From positions 62,001-126,000 of the forward strand of contig NZ_VSEY01000006.1 in the NCBI RefSeq assembly GCF_008086045.1: a stretch of DNA of 64,000 nt. Reading direction: 5' to 3'. The position numbers were made by a program, and so were the translations under genes. Below are positions 8,211 to 17,149 of this stretch, piece by piece. This DNA comes from Nonomuraea sp. PA05 (GTDB lineage Bacteria > Actinomycetota > Actinomycetes > Streptosporangiales > Streptosporangiaceae). How positions within the stretch are numbered: the first letter of the stretch is position 1; every line of letters starts with the position of its first letter. The notes below the pieces were generated by a model. It was not told the origin of the DNA. It worked only from the letters and a program-made list of their open reading frames with translations, and ran no database searches.

Positions 8211-9229
8211 AGCTCGTACTCAGTCAGGAACAGCAGGAGCTGCGCTCTGCCGTGCGCGACTTCCTGCGCGCCGCCTCGCCGCTGCCCAAGGTCCGCGAGG
8301 GCTACGACCCGCAGGTGTACGCGCGCCTCAACGGCGAGCTCGGCCTGTCGGGGCTGGTCGTCCCCGAGGAGTACGGCGGCGCGGGCGCCGGCCTGTCGGA
8401 GCTGGCCGTCGCGCTGGAGGAGACGGGCGCGGCCCTGCTGCCGGGACCGTTCCTGGCCACCGCGTTCGCGGCGCTCGCGCTGACCCAGGTGCCCGACAAG
8501 GAGCTGCAGACCGGCATCGCCGAGGGCCGGATCGCGGCCACGCTCGACCACACCGAACTGTCCTACGACGGTGGCAAGGCGAGCGGCACGCTGGCGCAGG
8601 TGCTGTCCGGCGGCGACGCCGACGTGCTCGTGGCGCCCGCCCGCGACGGCGGCGCCCTGGTCATGGTGGCCGTCGAGCTGGCCGGGCCGGGCGTCACCAG
8701 GACCGCGCTGGAGACGCTCGACCTCACCCGCGGCCAGGCCAGGGTCGTGCTGGACGGCGCGCCCGCCCGCGTGCTCGGCCCGGCGCCGGAGACCGGCGTC
8801 TTCGACCGGCTGTGCGTGGCCCTGGCCGCCGAGCAGCTCGGCGTGATGCGGGCGGCGCTCGACGCGATCGTGGCCTACGCCAAGATCCGCGTCGCCTTCG
8901 GCCGCTACATCGGCTCCTACCAGGGCGTCAAGCACAAGCTGGCCGACATGCACTGCAAGCTGGAGCAGGCCGAGTCCATCGTCAGGTACGCCGCCTGGGC
9001 CGCCGACGAGTCGCCGGAAGAGCTGCCGGGAGCCGCCGCGCTCGCCCAGGCCTACATCGGCCGCGCCTGCTTCGAGGTGGCCCGCGACCACCTGCTGCTG
9101 CACGGCGGCATCGGCTACACCTGGGAGCACGACGCCCATCTGTTCTACAAGCGGGCCAAGGCGGACGAGGTGCTGCTGGGCCCGCCCCGGATCCACCGCG
9201 CCCGTCTCGGACAACTGCTGGAGCTGTAA
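8207..9229 (+). CDS. Acyl-CoA dehydrogenase, second subunit
   Basis: The 340-residue protein begins VKLVLSQEQQELRSAVRDFLR and has the typical GLSGLVVPEEYGGAGAGLSEL opening. The middle beta-domain is diverged and lacks the clear GAGSD flavin motif seen in its partner. The C-terminal helical domain is well kept (RVAFGRYIGSYQGVKHKLAD, LLHGGIGYTWEHDAHLFYKR). This is the pattern expected of the second chain of a heteromeric dehydrogenase. It overlaps its partner by 4 bp and the ligase gene by one base (TAATG). Confidence 0.85.
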   Translation: MKLVLSQEQQELRSAVRDFLRAASPLPKVREGYDPQVYARLNGELGLSGLVVPEEYGGAGAGLSELAVALEETGAALLPGPFLATAFAALALTQVPDKELQTGIAEGRIAATLDHTELSYDGGKASGTLAQVLSGGDADVLVAPARDGGALVMVAVELAGPGVTRTALETLDLTRGQARVVLDGAPARVLGPAPETGVFDRLCVALAAEQLGVMRAALDAIVAYAKIRVAFGRYIGSYQGVKHKLADMHCKLEQAESIVRYAAWAADESPEELPGAAALAQAYIGRACFEVARDHLLLHGGIGYTWEHDAHLFYKRAKADEVLLGPPRIHRARLGQLLEL

Positions 9230-10731
9230 TGGACGTCAGCGAGCTACCGGGTTTCTACGCCATCGGCGCGGCCGACCCAGGCCGCCTGGCGGTGATCGAC
9301 ACCGACGACACCCGCGTCACCTACGGCGACCTGCTCGCCCGCGTCAACCAGGTGTCGCACGGCCTGCGCGCCCGCGGGCTGAGCACCGGCGACGTGGTGG
9401 CGGGCGTGCTGCCCAACGGCGTGGACGCGCTGGTCATGGTCATGGCGACCGGGCAGATCGGCCTGTACTACGTGCCCATCAACTGGCACCTGACCGAGTC
9501 GGAGATCGCGTACATCCTGGGCGACTGCGACGCCAAGGTCGTCGTCACCGGGCCGGACCAGGCGGTGCCGGGCGCGGAGGTCGGGACGGACGGGCTGGCC
9601 GAGGGGCAGCCCGCGGACGCGCCCGCCGACAGGACCTCAGGCGCCGTCATGTGGTACACGTCCGGCACCACCGGCTTCCCCAAGGGCGTGCAGCGGAGCC
9701 TGCCCGGCGCCGAGCCCGAGGCCATCGTGCCCCTGTACACGTGGTTCTTCGGCGAGGTGGTGGACCTCAAACCGGGCGACGACGTCCACCTGGTGACCTC
9801 GCCGATGTACCACTCGGCGCCCTGCGCGCACGCCCAGTTCGCGCTGCACCTCGGGCACACCGTGGTGATCACGCCCAAGTTCGACCCGGTCAACATCCTG
9901 GAGCTGGTCGAGCGGCACCGGGTGTCCAACGCGATGATGGTGCCGACGATGTTCCATCGGATGCTGCAGCTCCCGGCGGACGTCAGGAGCAAGTACGACG
10001 TGTCGAGCCTGCGCCAGGTCATCCACACCGCCGCCGCCTGCCCCGTCGCCGTCAAGCAGCAGATCATGGACTGGTGGGGGCCGGTGCTGTACGAGTACTA
10101 CGGCTCGACCGAGTCCACGATCGCCTTCTCCGTCAAACCGCACGACTGGCTGGCCAGGCCGGGCACCGTGGGCAGGCCCGCGCCCACGTTCGAAGCGAAA
10201 ATCTTCGACGACGGCGGCGCGGAGCTGCCGCCGGGCGAGCCCGGCATGATCTACGTCAAGTCGAGCATGGGCTCCTTCGAGTACCGCAAGGACCCGGCCA
10301 AGACGGCGGCCAGCAAGCTTGGGGAGTGGTACGCCCCCGGCGACATCGGCTACCTCGACGAGGACGGCTACCTGTTCCTGTGCGACCGTCGCACCGACCT
10401 GATCGTCTCCGGCGGGGTGAACATCTACCCCGCCGAGATCGAGGCCGCGCTGCTGGAGCACCCCGCGGTGGCCGACGTGGCCGTCATCGGGGTGCCCGAC
10501 GAGGAATGGGGCCACAACGTGGTCGCCCTCGTGCAGCCGGCCGAGGGGTTCGAGCCGGGGCCCCAGCTCACGGCCGAGCTGATGGAGCACTGCGGGCCGC
10601 GCATCGCCAGGTTCAAGCACCCGAAGGTGATCGAGTACCGCGAGGCGCTCCCGCGTACCCCCACCGGCAAGCTGTCGCGCTCGAAGGTGCGCGCCGACTA
10701 CCTCGCCGGGAACACCAGCTCGTCGCTGTAA
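9229..10731 (+). CDS. AMP-forming acyl-CoA ligase
   Basis: The 500-residue ANL-superfamily enzyme has the phosphate-binding loop YTSGTTGFPKGV. It also has the adenine motif YEYYGSTES, the hinge sequence YLFLCDRRTDLIVSGGVNIYP, and the catalytic lysine motif RTPTGKLSRSK near the end. It would activate a carboxylic acid to its CoA thioester and feed the two dehydrogenases encoded just before it. Translation is coupled through TAATG. The 3' end overlaps the convergent hydrolase gene by 34 bp. Confidence 0.9.
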   Translation: MDVSELPGFYAIGAADPGRLAVIDTDDTRVTYGDLLARVNQVSHGLRARGLSTGDVVAGVLPNGVDALVMVMATGQIGLYYVPINWHLTESEIAYILGDCDAKVVVTGPDQAVPGAEVGTDGLAEGQPADAPADRTSGAVMWYTSGTTGFPKGVQRSLPGAEPEAIVPLYTWFFGEVVDLKPGDDVHLVTSPMYHSAPCAHAQFALHLGHTVVITPKFDPVNILELVERHRVSNAMMVPTMFHRMLQLPADVRSKYDVSSLRQVIHTAAACPVAVKQQIMDWWGPVLYEYYGSTESTIAFSVKPHDWLARPGTVGRPAPTFEAKIFDDGGAELPPGEPGMIYVKSSMGSFEYRKDPAKTAASKLGEWYAPGDIGYLDEDGYLFLCDRRTDLIVSGGVNIYPAEIEAALLEHPAVADVAVIGVPDEEWGHNVVALVQPAEGFEPGPQLTAELMEHCGPRIARFKHPKVIEYREALPRTPTGKLSRSKVRADYLAGNTSSSL

Positions 10732-11813
10732 CGCTGCCCCTCGCCCAGGTAGAAGCGGACGGACAGGGTGCGGTCGGCGGTGTCGAAGATCGTGCTCCAC
10801 AGCGTGCGGAACGGCACGGCGGCCTCCTCGGGCTGCGCCACGGCGCGCAGGCTCTCGCGGAGGTCGCCGGCCGACATGGTGACGCCCTTGCTGCGCTCGT
10901 ACAGCGTGCGCAGCCTGCTGTAGGAGGCGAAGCTCGACGCGCTGTCCTCCGGCAGGTTCATCGGGTCGGGGTGGCGGTGCAGCAGGTGGTTGGTGACGCA
11001 CAGCGGGCCGTCGCCGAACTCGACGATGTGCTCGCTGCCGTCCCTGCCGTGCTCCCACACGAACGCCTGCCCGTGCGCGTCGGCCACCAGGTAGTGCAAC
11101 GGCATGCCGTGGTCGTACTGCTTGGCGGTCAGCAGCGCCTGCTTGGCCTGGTCCACGTTCTCGCAGGTGTCGATCAGGAAGCGGGGCAGTTGCACGCTGT
11201 TCACGCCGACCTGCGGCGCGAAGGCGTCCGGCGGCGCGGCGCTCTCGAAGTCGGCGATCAGCAGCATGACCGCCAGGCCCGCCGAGTTGACGCCGTCCAT
11301 GCAGCCGTCGAGCGCCGACATCGTGAGCACCGTGGAGGAGAGCCCCTCGTCGGGAACCGTGGTGATCAGATACGGGCGGGAGGCCATGGGCAGCTCGTCC
11401 GGCCGGCGCTCGCCGCCCATGATCTCGCTGGTGGTCGTGGGGAAGAAGTCGTAGTTGCGGCCCACCCGGCCGTGGCCGTCCGTCGCGGCCGACGGCGGGA
11501 TCCACATGGCCGAGCAGCCGTAGCCCGCCGGCACGTACCCCAGGTCGTCCAGGACCAGCTCGTCCTGCTCCGGGTCCAGGCCGAGCGCGGACGCGGCGCC
11601 GTCCATGCGGGCGTGGTGCTGCGGCCAATGGCGCTCGAACCAGGTCCTGCGCGCCCGGCCGACCACCGGGTCGATCGGCGTGGGCGCCCAGCCGAGCCTG
11701 CGCGCCTCCTGCGCGACGTCCCGGCCGATCTCGTACTGGCTGCCGGTGAGGGTGAGGTGCGTGACGAGCTGGAAGTCGTCCTTGCCGCCCGCCACGTGCG
11801 TCATGTTCTTCAT
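10698..11813 (-). CDS. C45-type NTN hydrolase/acyltransferase
   Basis: The protein resembles the acyl-CoA:6-aminopenicillanate acyltransferase / linear amide hydrolase family. GYGCSAMW carries the probable nucleophile cysteine, followed by GRNYDFFPTTT and later SALDGCMDGVNSAGLAVML. Family members activate by self-cleavage before the Cys and either hydrolyse or transfer amide bonds. I chose the ATG at 11813, which has GAGG nine bases upstream; an in-frame extension to 11957 is low-complexity. The natural substrate is unknown. A WYL regulator lies 35 bp upstream on the same strand and may control it. Confidence 0.75.
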   Translation of the reverse strand: MKNMTHVAGGKDDFQLVTHLTLTGSQYEIGRDVAQEARRLGWAPTPIDPVVGRARRTWFERHWPQHHARMDGAASALGLDPEQDELVLDDLGYVPAGYGCSAMWIPPSAATDGHGRVGRNYDFFPTTTSEIMGGERRPDELPMASRPYLITTVPDEGLSSTVLTMSALDGCMDGVNSAGLAVMLLIADFESAAPPDAFAPQVGVNSVQLPRFLIDTCENVDQAKQALLTAKQYDHGMPLHYLVADAHGQAFVWEHGRDGSEHIVEFGDGPLCVTNHLLHRHPDPMNLPEDSASSFASYSRLRTLYERSKGVTMSAGDLRESLRAVAQPEEAAVPFRTLWSTIFDTADRTLSVRFYLGEGQRYSDELVFPAR

Positions 11814-11848
11814 GGACGTGAGCCTCGCGCGGCCCGCTGACCGGCGCC

Positions 11849-12814
11849 TTACCGGTCGCTGACCGCCCGCCGGTAACGCTCTGACAGCCGCAGCACGTGC
11901 TCGGCCAGCTCCGGCGGATCGAGCACCTCGAAATCCACGCCGATGAACCCGATCCACACCGCGATCCCGCTGACGTCGTCGCCGCCCAGCTTGAGCAGGC
12001 AGGTGCCCTCATCCACCGGCTCGACCTCCAGGCCCAGCGGCAGCTCCCGCATCCGTTCGGCGGGGGCGTGCAGCAGCACCGTCGCGCGGTACCGCCACAT
12101 CGCCGTGTTCAGCCCCTTCTCCACGTACGCCACCAGGTCGCCGTCGCCCGGCAGCTCGCGCGGCGTGAACCGGGGCCCCGACGACGGGGTGCGCAGGCGC
12201 ACCCTGTCCACCCTGAACGTGCGCCAGCCGTCGCGGTCCACGTCGTAGCCGACGAGGTACCAGCGGCCCCGCCGGTGCACCAGGCGGTGCGGCTCCACGT
12301 TGCGCACGGTCGCCTCGCCCTCGTGGCCCGTGTAGTCGAAGCGCAGGCCCTCGTGGTCGCGGGCCGCGTTCGCGATCGTGGTCAGCACCTCGGGCGGCAC
12401 GGCCGGCGCGTTGCCCGGGATCTGCACCGTGTAGGCGTTCAGCGCGCTCACCCGCCGCCGCAGCCGCGACGGCAGCACCTGCTCCAGCTTGGCCAGGGCG
12501 CGGACCGAGGTCTCCTCGATGCCCTCCACGCCGCCCCCGGCCGCCCGGCCCAGCCCGACGGCCACCGCCACGGCCTCCTCGTCGTCCAGCAGCAGCGGCG
12601 GCAGCGCCGCCCCCGCGCCCAGCCGGTAGCCGCCCGCCACGCCCGGCGTGGCGTGCACCGGGTAGCCGAGCGAGCGCAGACGCTCGACGTCGTTGCGGAT
12701 CGTCCTGGTCGAGACGCCGAGCCGGGCCGACAACTCGGGGCCGGACCAGTCGCGGTGCGCCTGGAGGAGGGACAGGAGCTTGAGCAGGCGGGCCGAGGTT
12801 TCCAGCATGGCCAC
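11849..12814 (-). CDS. WYL-domain HTH regulator (YafY-type), copy 1
   Basis: An N-terminal winged helix-turn-helix reads LSARLGVSTRTIRNDVERL, with a GGYRLGAGAALPPL linker. A central WYL domain follows (GRWYLVGYDVDRDGWRTFRVDRV), then a C-terminal WCX-type extension. WYL regulators sense small ligands, often nucleic acids or metabolites. It is a close paralogue of the regulator at 18545-19501. It lies upstream of the C45 hydrolase and 11 bp downstream of the double oxidoreductase gene, so all three could be one transcript. Confidence 0.85.
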   Translation of the reverse strand: MAMLETSARLLKLLSLLQAHRDWSGPELSARLGVSTRTIRNDVERLRSLGYPVHATPGVAGGYRLGAGAALPPLLLDDEEAVAVAVGLGRAAGGGVEGIEETSVRALAKLEQVLPSRLRRRVSALNAYTVQIPGNAPAVPPEVLTTIANAARDHEGLRFDYTGHEGEATVRNVEPHRLVHRRGRWYLVGYDVDRDGWRTFRVDRVRLRTPSSGPRFTPRELPGDGDLVAYVEKGLNTAMWRYRATVLLHAPAERMRELPLGLEVEPVDEGTCLLKLGGDDVSGIAVWIGFIGVDFEVLDPPELAEHVLRLSERYRRAVSDR

Positions 12815-12825
12815 CAGTGTGCCCG

Positions 12826-14664
12826 CTAATGCGGCAAGGGGGCTTCCGTATTGATGATCAGCTTGCCCAGCAAGTGGCCCTCCTCGCTGCGCCGGTGCGC
12901 GTCCGCGATCCGCTCCAAGGGGAACACCTCGGCGACCGGCAGCCGCACGTGCGGCGCCTCGCGCAGCGCCCGCGCCGCGGCGGCGGCCCCGTCGCCCGTG
13001 GAGAACCGCACCCCGAGCCGTTCCGCGCCCGCCCGGTCGGCGATCGTGATCACCTTGGCCGGGTCGCCGGTGAGCGCCACCGACAGGTCCAGCTCGCCCC
13101 TGCCCGAGGCGTCCAGCACCCGGTCCACGGACGGCGGCAGCCGCTCCTCCAGCCCTTCCCCGTACGCCACGGGGTGGACGCCCAGGCCACGCAGGAAGTC
13201 ATGGTGACGCTCGCCGGCAGTGCCGATGACCTCGGCCCCGGCGGCGAGCGCGAGCTGCGCGGCGGCCAGGCCGACGCCGCCCGCGACCGCGTGGATCAGC
13301 AGCGTCCGCCCCGCCTCCAGCCCCAGGTCGCGCAGCGCGCGGCGGGCCGTCTCCACGGCCACGGGCAGGGCGGCGGCCTCCTCGTACGTGAGATCGTCCG
13401 GCTTGGGCGCCAGCGCTTGCGCGTCGGCGATCGCGTGCGTGGCCGCCGCGCCCGGGACGGTCTGGCCGTACACCGGGTCGCCGATCCGCAGGCCCGTCAC
13501 CCCGGGGCCGAGGGCGTCCACCGTGCCCGCCAGCTCCATGCCGACGCCCTGCGGGCCGTCCAGCGGGGCGCCGCGGAAGCCGCGGCGCAGCTTCCAGTCG
13601 ATCGGGTTCACTCCCGCCGCCTTGACCGCCACCCGGACCTGGCCCGGGCCTGGCTCGGGGAGGGGGAGTTCCATGATTTCGAGAACGTCGGGGTCTCCGT
13701 GGCGGCTGTAGCGGGCGGCGTGCGCGGTGGTCAGCAGGACGGCCTTGCCCACCAGCTCGCGGGTCGCCAGGGCGGCGTGGGCCTCGGCTGCTCGCTCCAG
13801 GGGCACCGCCAGGCCCACGGTCGCCGCCAGACGGCCTGCCGCCGCTTCCTTGAACGTCTGCTCGGCCAGGCGGGTGAACTCGTCGGGGGTGAACTGGACC
13901 TGTTCCATGCCGGTCACCCGTACTGCTTTTCGCTCGGCTTCCGCGGGGTCTATGGGGGCCGTGGAGCCGCTGGGAACGCCGTACGCGAAGAACCTGCCGC
14001 CGGGCGCCGTCAGGGCGAACGCCGCCGCGCCGACCTCGCCGCCGACGCCGTCGAAGACGACGTCGAAAACGTTCGTGAGCTCCGGGTAATCCACTGCCTC
14101 CGTCGCCCCCGCCTCCAGGGCCGCCTCGCGCTTGGCCGGGCCGTGCGCCGCCGCCGTCACCTGCACGCCCGCCGCACTCGCGAGCCGCACCACCGCCAGC
14201 CCCAGCGCCCCACCGGCCCCCGTGACCAGCACCCGCGCACCGGGCCGCAGCTCAGCCGCCGCCACCAGGCTCAACGCCGCCGGCCCGACCTGGACGAGTG
14301 CCGCCGCCTGCCACAGCGGCACCTCATCGGGCACCGCGACGACCGTGTCCAGCCCGGTCACGGCCTGCTCGGCGTAGGCGCCGCCACCGGGAAGCAGCGC
14401 GGCCACCCGCCGCCCCGCCCACCCGGAGTCCACCCCGTCGCCGACCGCGATCACCCGCCCCGCCACGCCGGTGCCCGGCACGAACGGCGGCCGGGCGGGG
14501 AACCAGTCGCGCCCCCACCCGGCACGCAGCTGCGCGTCGATGGACATCACGTCCACCACGGACACGCCGATCACGACCTGCCCCGGCCCCGCCACCGGCT
14601 CCGGCGCGGACCCGGCCACGAGCACCTCGGGACCGCCGAACTTCGTCACCTCGACAATCTTCAT
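12826..14664 (-). CDS. Double-domain MDR (quinone oxidoreductase-like) protein
   Basis: The 612-residue protein is two complete medium-chain dehydrogenase/reductase units joined head to tail. Unit 1 covers about residues 1-312, with an NAD(P)-binding loop VTGAGGALGLAVVRLAS. Unit 2 covers about 316-612, with AVAGGVGLAAAQLALAAGAEV. Each has its own GroES-like N-terminal part (GPEVLVAGS; GDPDVLEIMEL). No catalytic zinc cysteine cluster is apparent, which fits the quinone-reductase branch. Most family members are a single 310-340-residue unit. The join has no linker, so the lost first stop may be old. The substrate is unknown. Confidence 0.85.
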   Translation of the reverse strand: MKIVEVTKFGGPEVLVAGSAPEPVAGPGQVVIGVSVVDVMSIDAQLRAGWGRDWFPARPPFVPGTGVAGRVIAVGDGVDSGWAGRRVAALLPGGGAYAEQAVTGLDTVVAVPDEVPLWQAAALVQVGPAALSLVAAAELRPGARVLVTGAGGALGLAVVRLASAAGVQVTAAAHGPAKREAALEAGATEAVDYPELTNVFDVVFDGVGGEVGAAAFALTAPGGRFFAYGVPSGSTAPIDPAEAERKAVRVTGMEQVQFTPDEFTRLAEQTFKEAAAGRLAATVGLAVPLERAAEAHAALATRELVGKAVLLTTAHAARYSRHGDPDVLEIMELPLPEPGPGQVRVAVKAAGVNPIDWKLRRGFRGAPLDGPQGVGMELAGTVDALGPGVTGLRIGDPVYGQTVPGAAATHAIADAQALAPKPDDLTYEEAAALPVAVETARRALRDLGLEAGRTLLIHAVAGGVGLAAAQLALAAGAEVIGTAGERHHDFLRGLGVHPVAYGEGLEERLPPSVDRVLDASGRGELDLSVALTGDPAKVITIADRAGAERLGVRFSTGDGAAAAARALREAPHVRLPVAEVFPLERIADAHRRSEEGHLLGKLIINTEAPLPH

Positions 14665-14698
14665 GCCGCCGAGTCTGTAACCTCAAGCCCGGTTGAGG

Positions 14699-16132
14699 TC
14701 AACCTCCCATGAGCCGCCCGGCCTGCTGGACGACCACGATCACGGTCAGCGTCCCGAAGAACGCCACCGACCAGATCAGCGCGCCCAGCCGGAACGAGCG
14801 CACCCTGATGGCCTCCGGCAGCGCCCGCCGGTTCAGGATGATCAGCAGGATCGAGTACACGAACATCATCACGGCCGCGAAGCACGCCGAGAACACCAGC
14901 AGGATGAGCGGCTGGTCCAGGCCCGCCAGCAGGATCGCGGTGCCGATCAGTGCCATCGCCCAGACCGTGTAGAAGTAGACCCGGTTCACCGAGACGGACT
15001 TGTCGCGCAGATAGACCGTCTTGATCGTGTCGGAGGCCAGCCGGGAGGTGTAGTCGACGATGCCCATGGCCGAGGCGAACAGGGCCAGCGCCCCGATCAC
15101 CCAGAACAGCACGCCGAACCACGGGCCGACCGTCTCCTGCAGCACCTGGCCCTCGACCTCCAGGAAGGCGATGCTGTTCTCCAGCCCCGGCCGGCCGAAC
15201 ACGGTGGAGTGGGCCAGCATCGACATGAGCGCGATCGTCACGAACGACACCATGGCGAACGTCCACGCCTGCTCGACGTTGGCGAAGCGCCACCACTGCT
15301 TCCACCGCGCCAGGTTCTCCTTCGTCGGCGCGAACTGGAAGCCGGTCGAGGAGACCGCCTCCTCGTGGCCGGTGACAGGGCTGACCAGGCGCGGCACGTA
15401 CACGCCCATGCCGAAGCCCTTGTCGCGGATCCAGTTGCTCTGGCACAGGTTCTGGCCGCCGCCCGCTCCGGCGTACGCGATGGCGCCCATCAGCACCGCG
15501 AACTCCAGCGGCGGCACCGGGAACGTGGCGTCGACCGTCAGGCCCCTGCCCAGCGCCACCCAGCTCTCGGCGTTGATCGCGAACAGGATCGCCACCACGA
15601 TCAGCGTGGCCACCAGCGCGATCTTCACGAAGATGACCCGTTCCAGCAGGACATAGATCACCGGCGCCATGGTCAGCCCGATCGCGATCACCAGCAGCAT
15701 GCCGATCGCGATCCACCGCACGGAGCCCTCGCCCGAGCCGGTCAGGTACGTCACCATGGTCGCGGACGTGGTCACCCAGCCCGGCCACAGGTTCGAGCAG
15801 AGCGTCATGATCACGAAGACCAGGCCCCAGTGTTTCCACATCCGGCTGAACCCGGTCAGCGCGGTCTCACCGGTGGCCAGCGTGTAGCGCTCGATCTCCA
15901 TGTTCAGGAACCACTGGGTGATGATGCCGATCGCGGCTCCCCAGATGAACACGAGGCCGACTTGCGAGGCGATGTACGGCCAGAGGATGAACTCGCCCGA
16001 GGCCAGGCCGACACCCGCGCCGACCAGGCCGGGGCCGATGATGCGCCATGTTGACTTGGGTGGCTCGGGTAGGTCGCGGACGGCGACGGTCGGTAGGACT
16101 CGCGCAGGAACGGTGGGGGTGAATTCCGCCAT
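14699..16132 (-). CDS. Nramp-family-like membrane transporter lacking metal motifs
   Basis: The 477-residue protein has about eleven transmembrane helices and the overall plan of Nramp transporters. The metal-binding signatures are replaced. In helix 1, where DPGN is expected, the sequence reads GLASGEFILWP (about residues 42-52). In the helix-6 region, where MPH is expected, it reads GGGQNLCQSNWIRDKG. These substitutions suggest a different substrate from Mn/Fe, possibly Mg or an organic ion, but that is inference. I chose the ATG at 16132 because AAGGAG is correctly placed; a GTG at 16165 is also in frame. Confidence 0.7.
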   Translation of the reverse strand: MAEFTPTVPARVLPTVAVRDLPEPPKSTWRIIGPGLVGAGVGLASGEFILWPYIASQVGLVFIWGAAIGIITQWFLNMEIERYTLATGETALTGFSRMWKHWGLVFVIMTLCSNLWPGWVTTSATMVTYLTGSGEGSVRWIAIGMLLVIAIGLTMAPVIYVLLERVIFVKIALVATLIVVAILFAINAESWVALGRGLTVDATFPVPPLEFAVLMGAIAYAGAGGGQNLCQSNWIRDKGFGMGVYVPRLVSPVTGHEEAVSSTGFQFAPTKENLARWKQWWRFANVEQAWTFAMVSFVTIALMSMLAHSTVFGRPGLENSIAFLEVEGQVLQETVGPWFGVLFWVIGALALFASAMGIVDYTSRLASDTIKTVYLRDKSVSVNRVYFYTVWAMALIGTAILLAGLDQPLILLVFSACFAAVMMFVYSILLIILNRRALPEAIRVRSFRLGALIWSVAFFGTLTVIVVVQQAGRLMGG

Positions 16133-16219
16133 GCGGATCTCCTTGCTCGCTTGCCTATCCGCCACATTACAGAGATCCGAAACCCCTGTGGAATACCTAG
16201 TTAATTACCCACCACGTAC

Positions 16220-17134
16220 TCACCGCGTCCGGTAGTCGGTGATCACCACGTACTCGCCTCGTTCGGTGAATCCGGACACCCGCGCCCCCGCATCCAGGGC
16301 GCCGCCGAGCGCCTCCCGCACCGCCATCCGCCACGCCCGGGCCGCCGCCGCGTCCTGCCGCCGCAACCGTTCGACGTCGCGCGGCGTCCCCACCAGCAGC
16401 ACCCGGTGCCCGCCCCCCTCCTCGACGGCGGGCCGCCCGTCCGCCGCCTCACTGACCACCGGGTACGCCTCGTCGAGCGGCAGTTTGTCGTCCTGCTCGC
16501 CGGTGACTCGCCACACCGCCAGCAATCGGTCCGAGGCGTCCCCCTCGTTGATCGCGTCCGCCATCGCCCCGTAGAACTCCGGCAGGTACGCCTCCGGCCG
16601 TGCGCCCAGTTTGACCAGGTTGAAGTAGGCGTTACGGCGCACCAGCGGGTCGAACGTCCACGTGATCCGCTCCAGCCCGCGCTCGCGGCACCAGGCGCGT
16701 TGGTGCAGTTTCAACGCGTACCCGACGCCCTTGCCGATGACGGCACCGGTCACGTGCGAGTGCAGCGCCCCGGCCGCCACCTCGCCCGCCACCCTGTCCG
16801 ACGTCCCGCTTGGTGCCCCGCTGGACGCCTCACCCGCCACCCTGCCCGACGTCCCGCCTGAGGCCCCGCCCGACCCCCCGCCCGACGCCAGGAACCCGAT
16901 GGACGCCCCCACCAGGTCACCGCCCGCGAACGCCCCGGCCACGTAATTGCCCGTGTGCGCGAACCCGGCCATCAACTCCACGGTCACCGGCACGTTCGCC
17001 GGCTCGGGATGCCAGATCTCGTCGAAGAGCCGGTAGACCTGCTCGAACTCGCCGATCTCGTGCAACTCCCTGATCACCACGCCGGCCCTGGCCGCCGCCT
17101 CCTCATGCTCCATCTCTCCATTTACGCACGCCAC
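16220..17134 (-). CDS. GNAT-like acetyltransferase with internal repeat insertion
   Basis: The protein resembles a group of predicted GNAT-fold proteins: IRELHEIGEFEQVYRLFDEIW at the start, YVAGAFAGGDLVGASIGFL, then GKGVGYALKLHQRAWCRERG and RNAYFNLVKLGARPEAYLPEFYG. Between strand 3 and the acetyl-CoA-binding helix lies a Gly/Ser-rich insertion made of two 16-residue copies of the TSxRVAGE type. The substrate is unknown. The start is uncertain: a GTG at 17134 and an ATG at 17113 are both in frame, and neither ribosome site is well placed. Confidence 0.65.
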   Translation of the reverse strand: MACVNGEMEHEEAAARAGVVIRELHEIGEFEQVYRLFDEIWHPEPANVPVTVELMAGFAHTGNYVAGAFAGGDLVGASIGFLASGGGSGGASGGTSGRVAGEASSGAPSGTSDRVAGEVAAGALHSHVTGAVIGKGVGYALKLHQRAWCRERGLERITWTFDPLVRRNAYFNLVKLGARPEAYLPEFYGAMADAINEGDASDRLLAVWRVTGEQDDKLPLDEAYPVVSEAADGRPAVEEGGGHRVLLVGTPRDVERLRRQDAAAARAWRMAVREALGGALDAGARVSGFTERGEYVVITDYRTR

Positions 17135-17149
17135 CCGAAGGACACCACA

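Noticed and set aside
7505..9214. A 569-codon minus-strand frame opposite the acyl-CoA dehydrogenases
   Set aside because: It is the usual antisense shadow of high-GC coding DNA. The plus-strand proteins have clear motifs and coupled starts.
5098..14664. A secondary-metabolite cluster built on the AurF-like oxygenase, C45 acyltransferase and ligase
   Set aside because: No synthase, carrier protein or tailoring set is present. The genes are on different strands and look like separate units.
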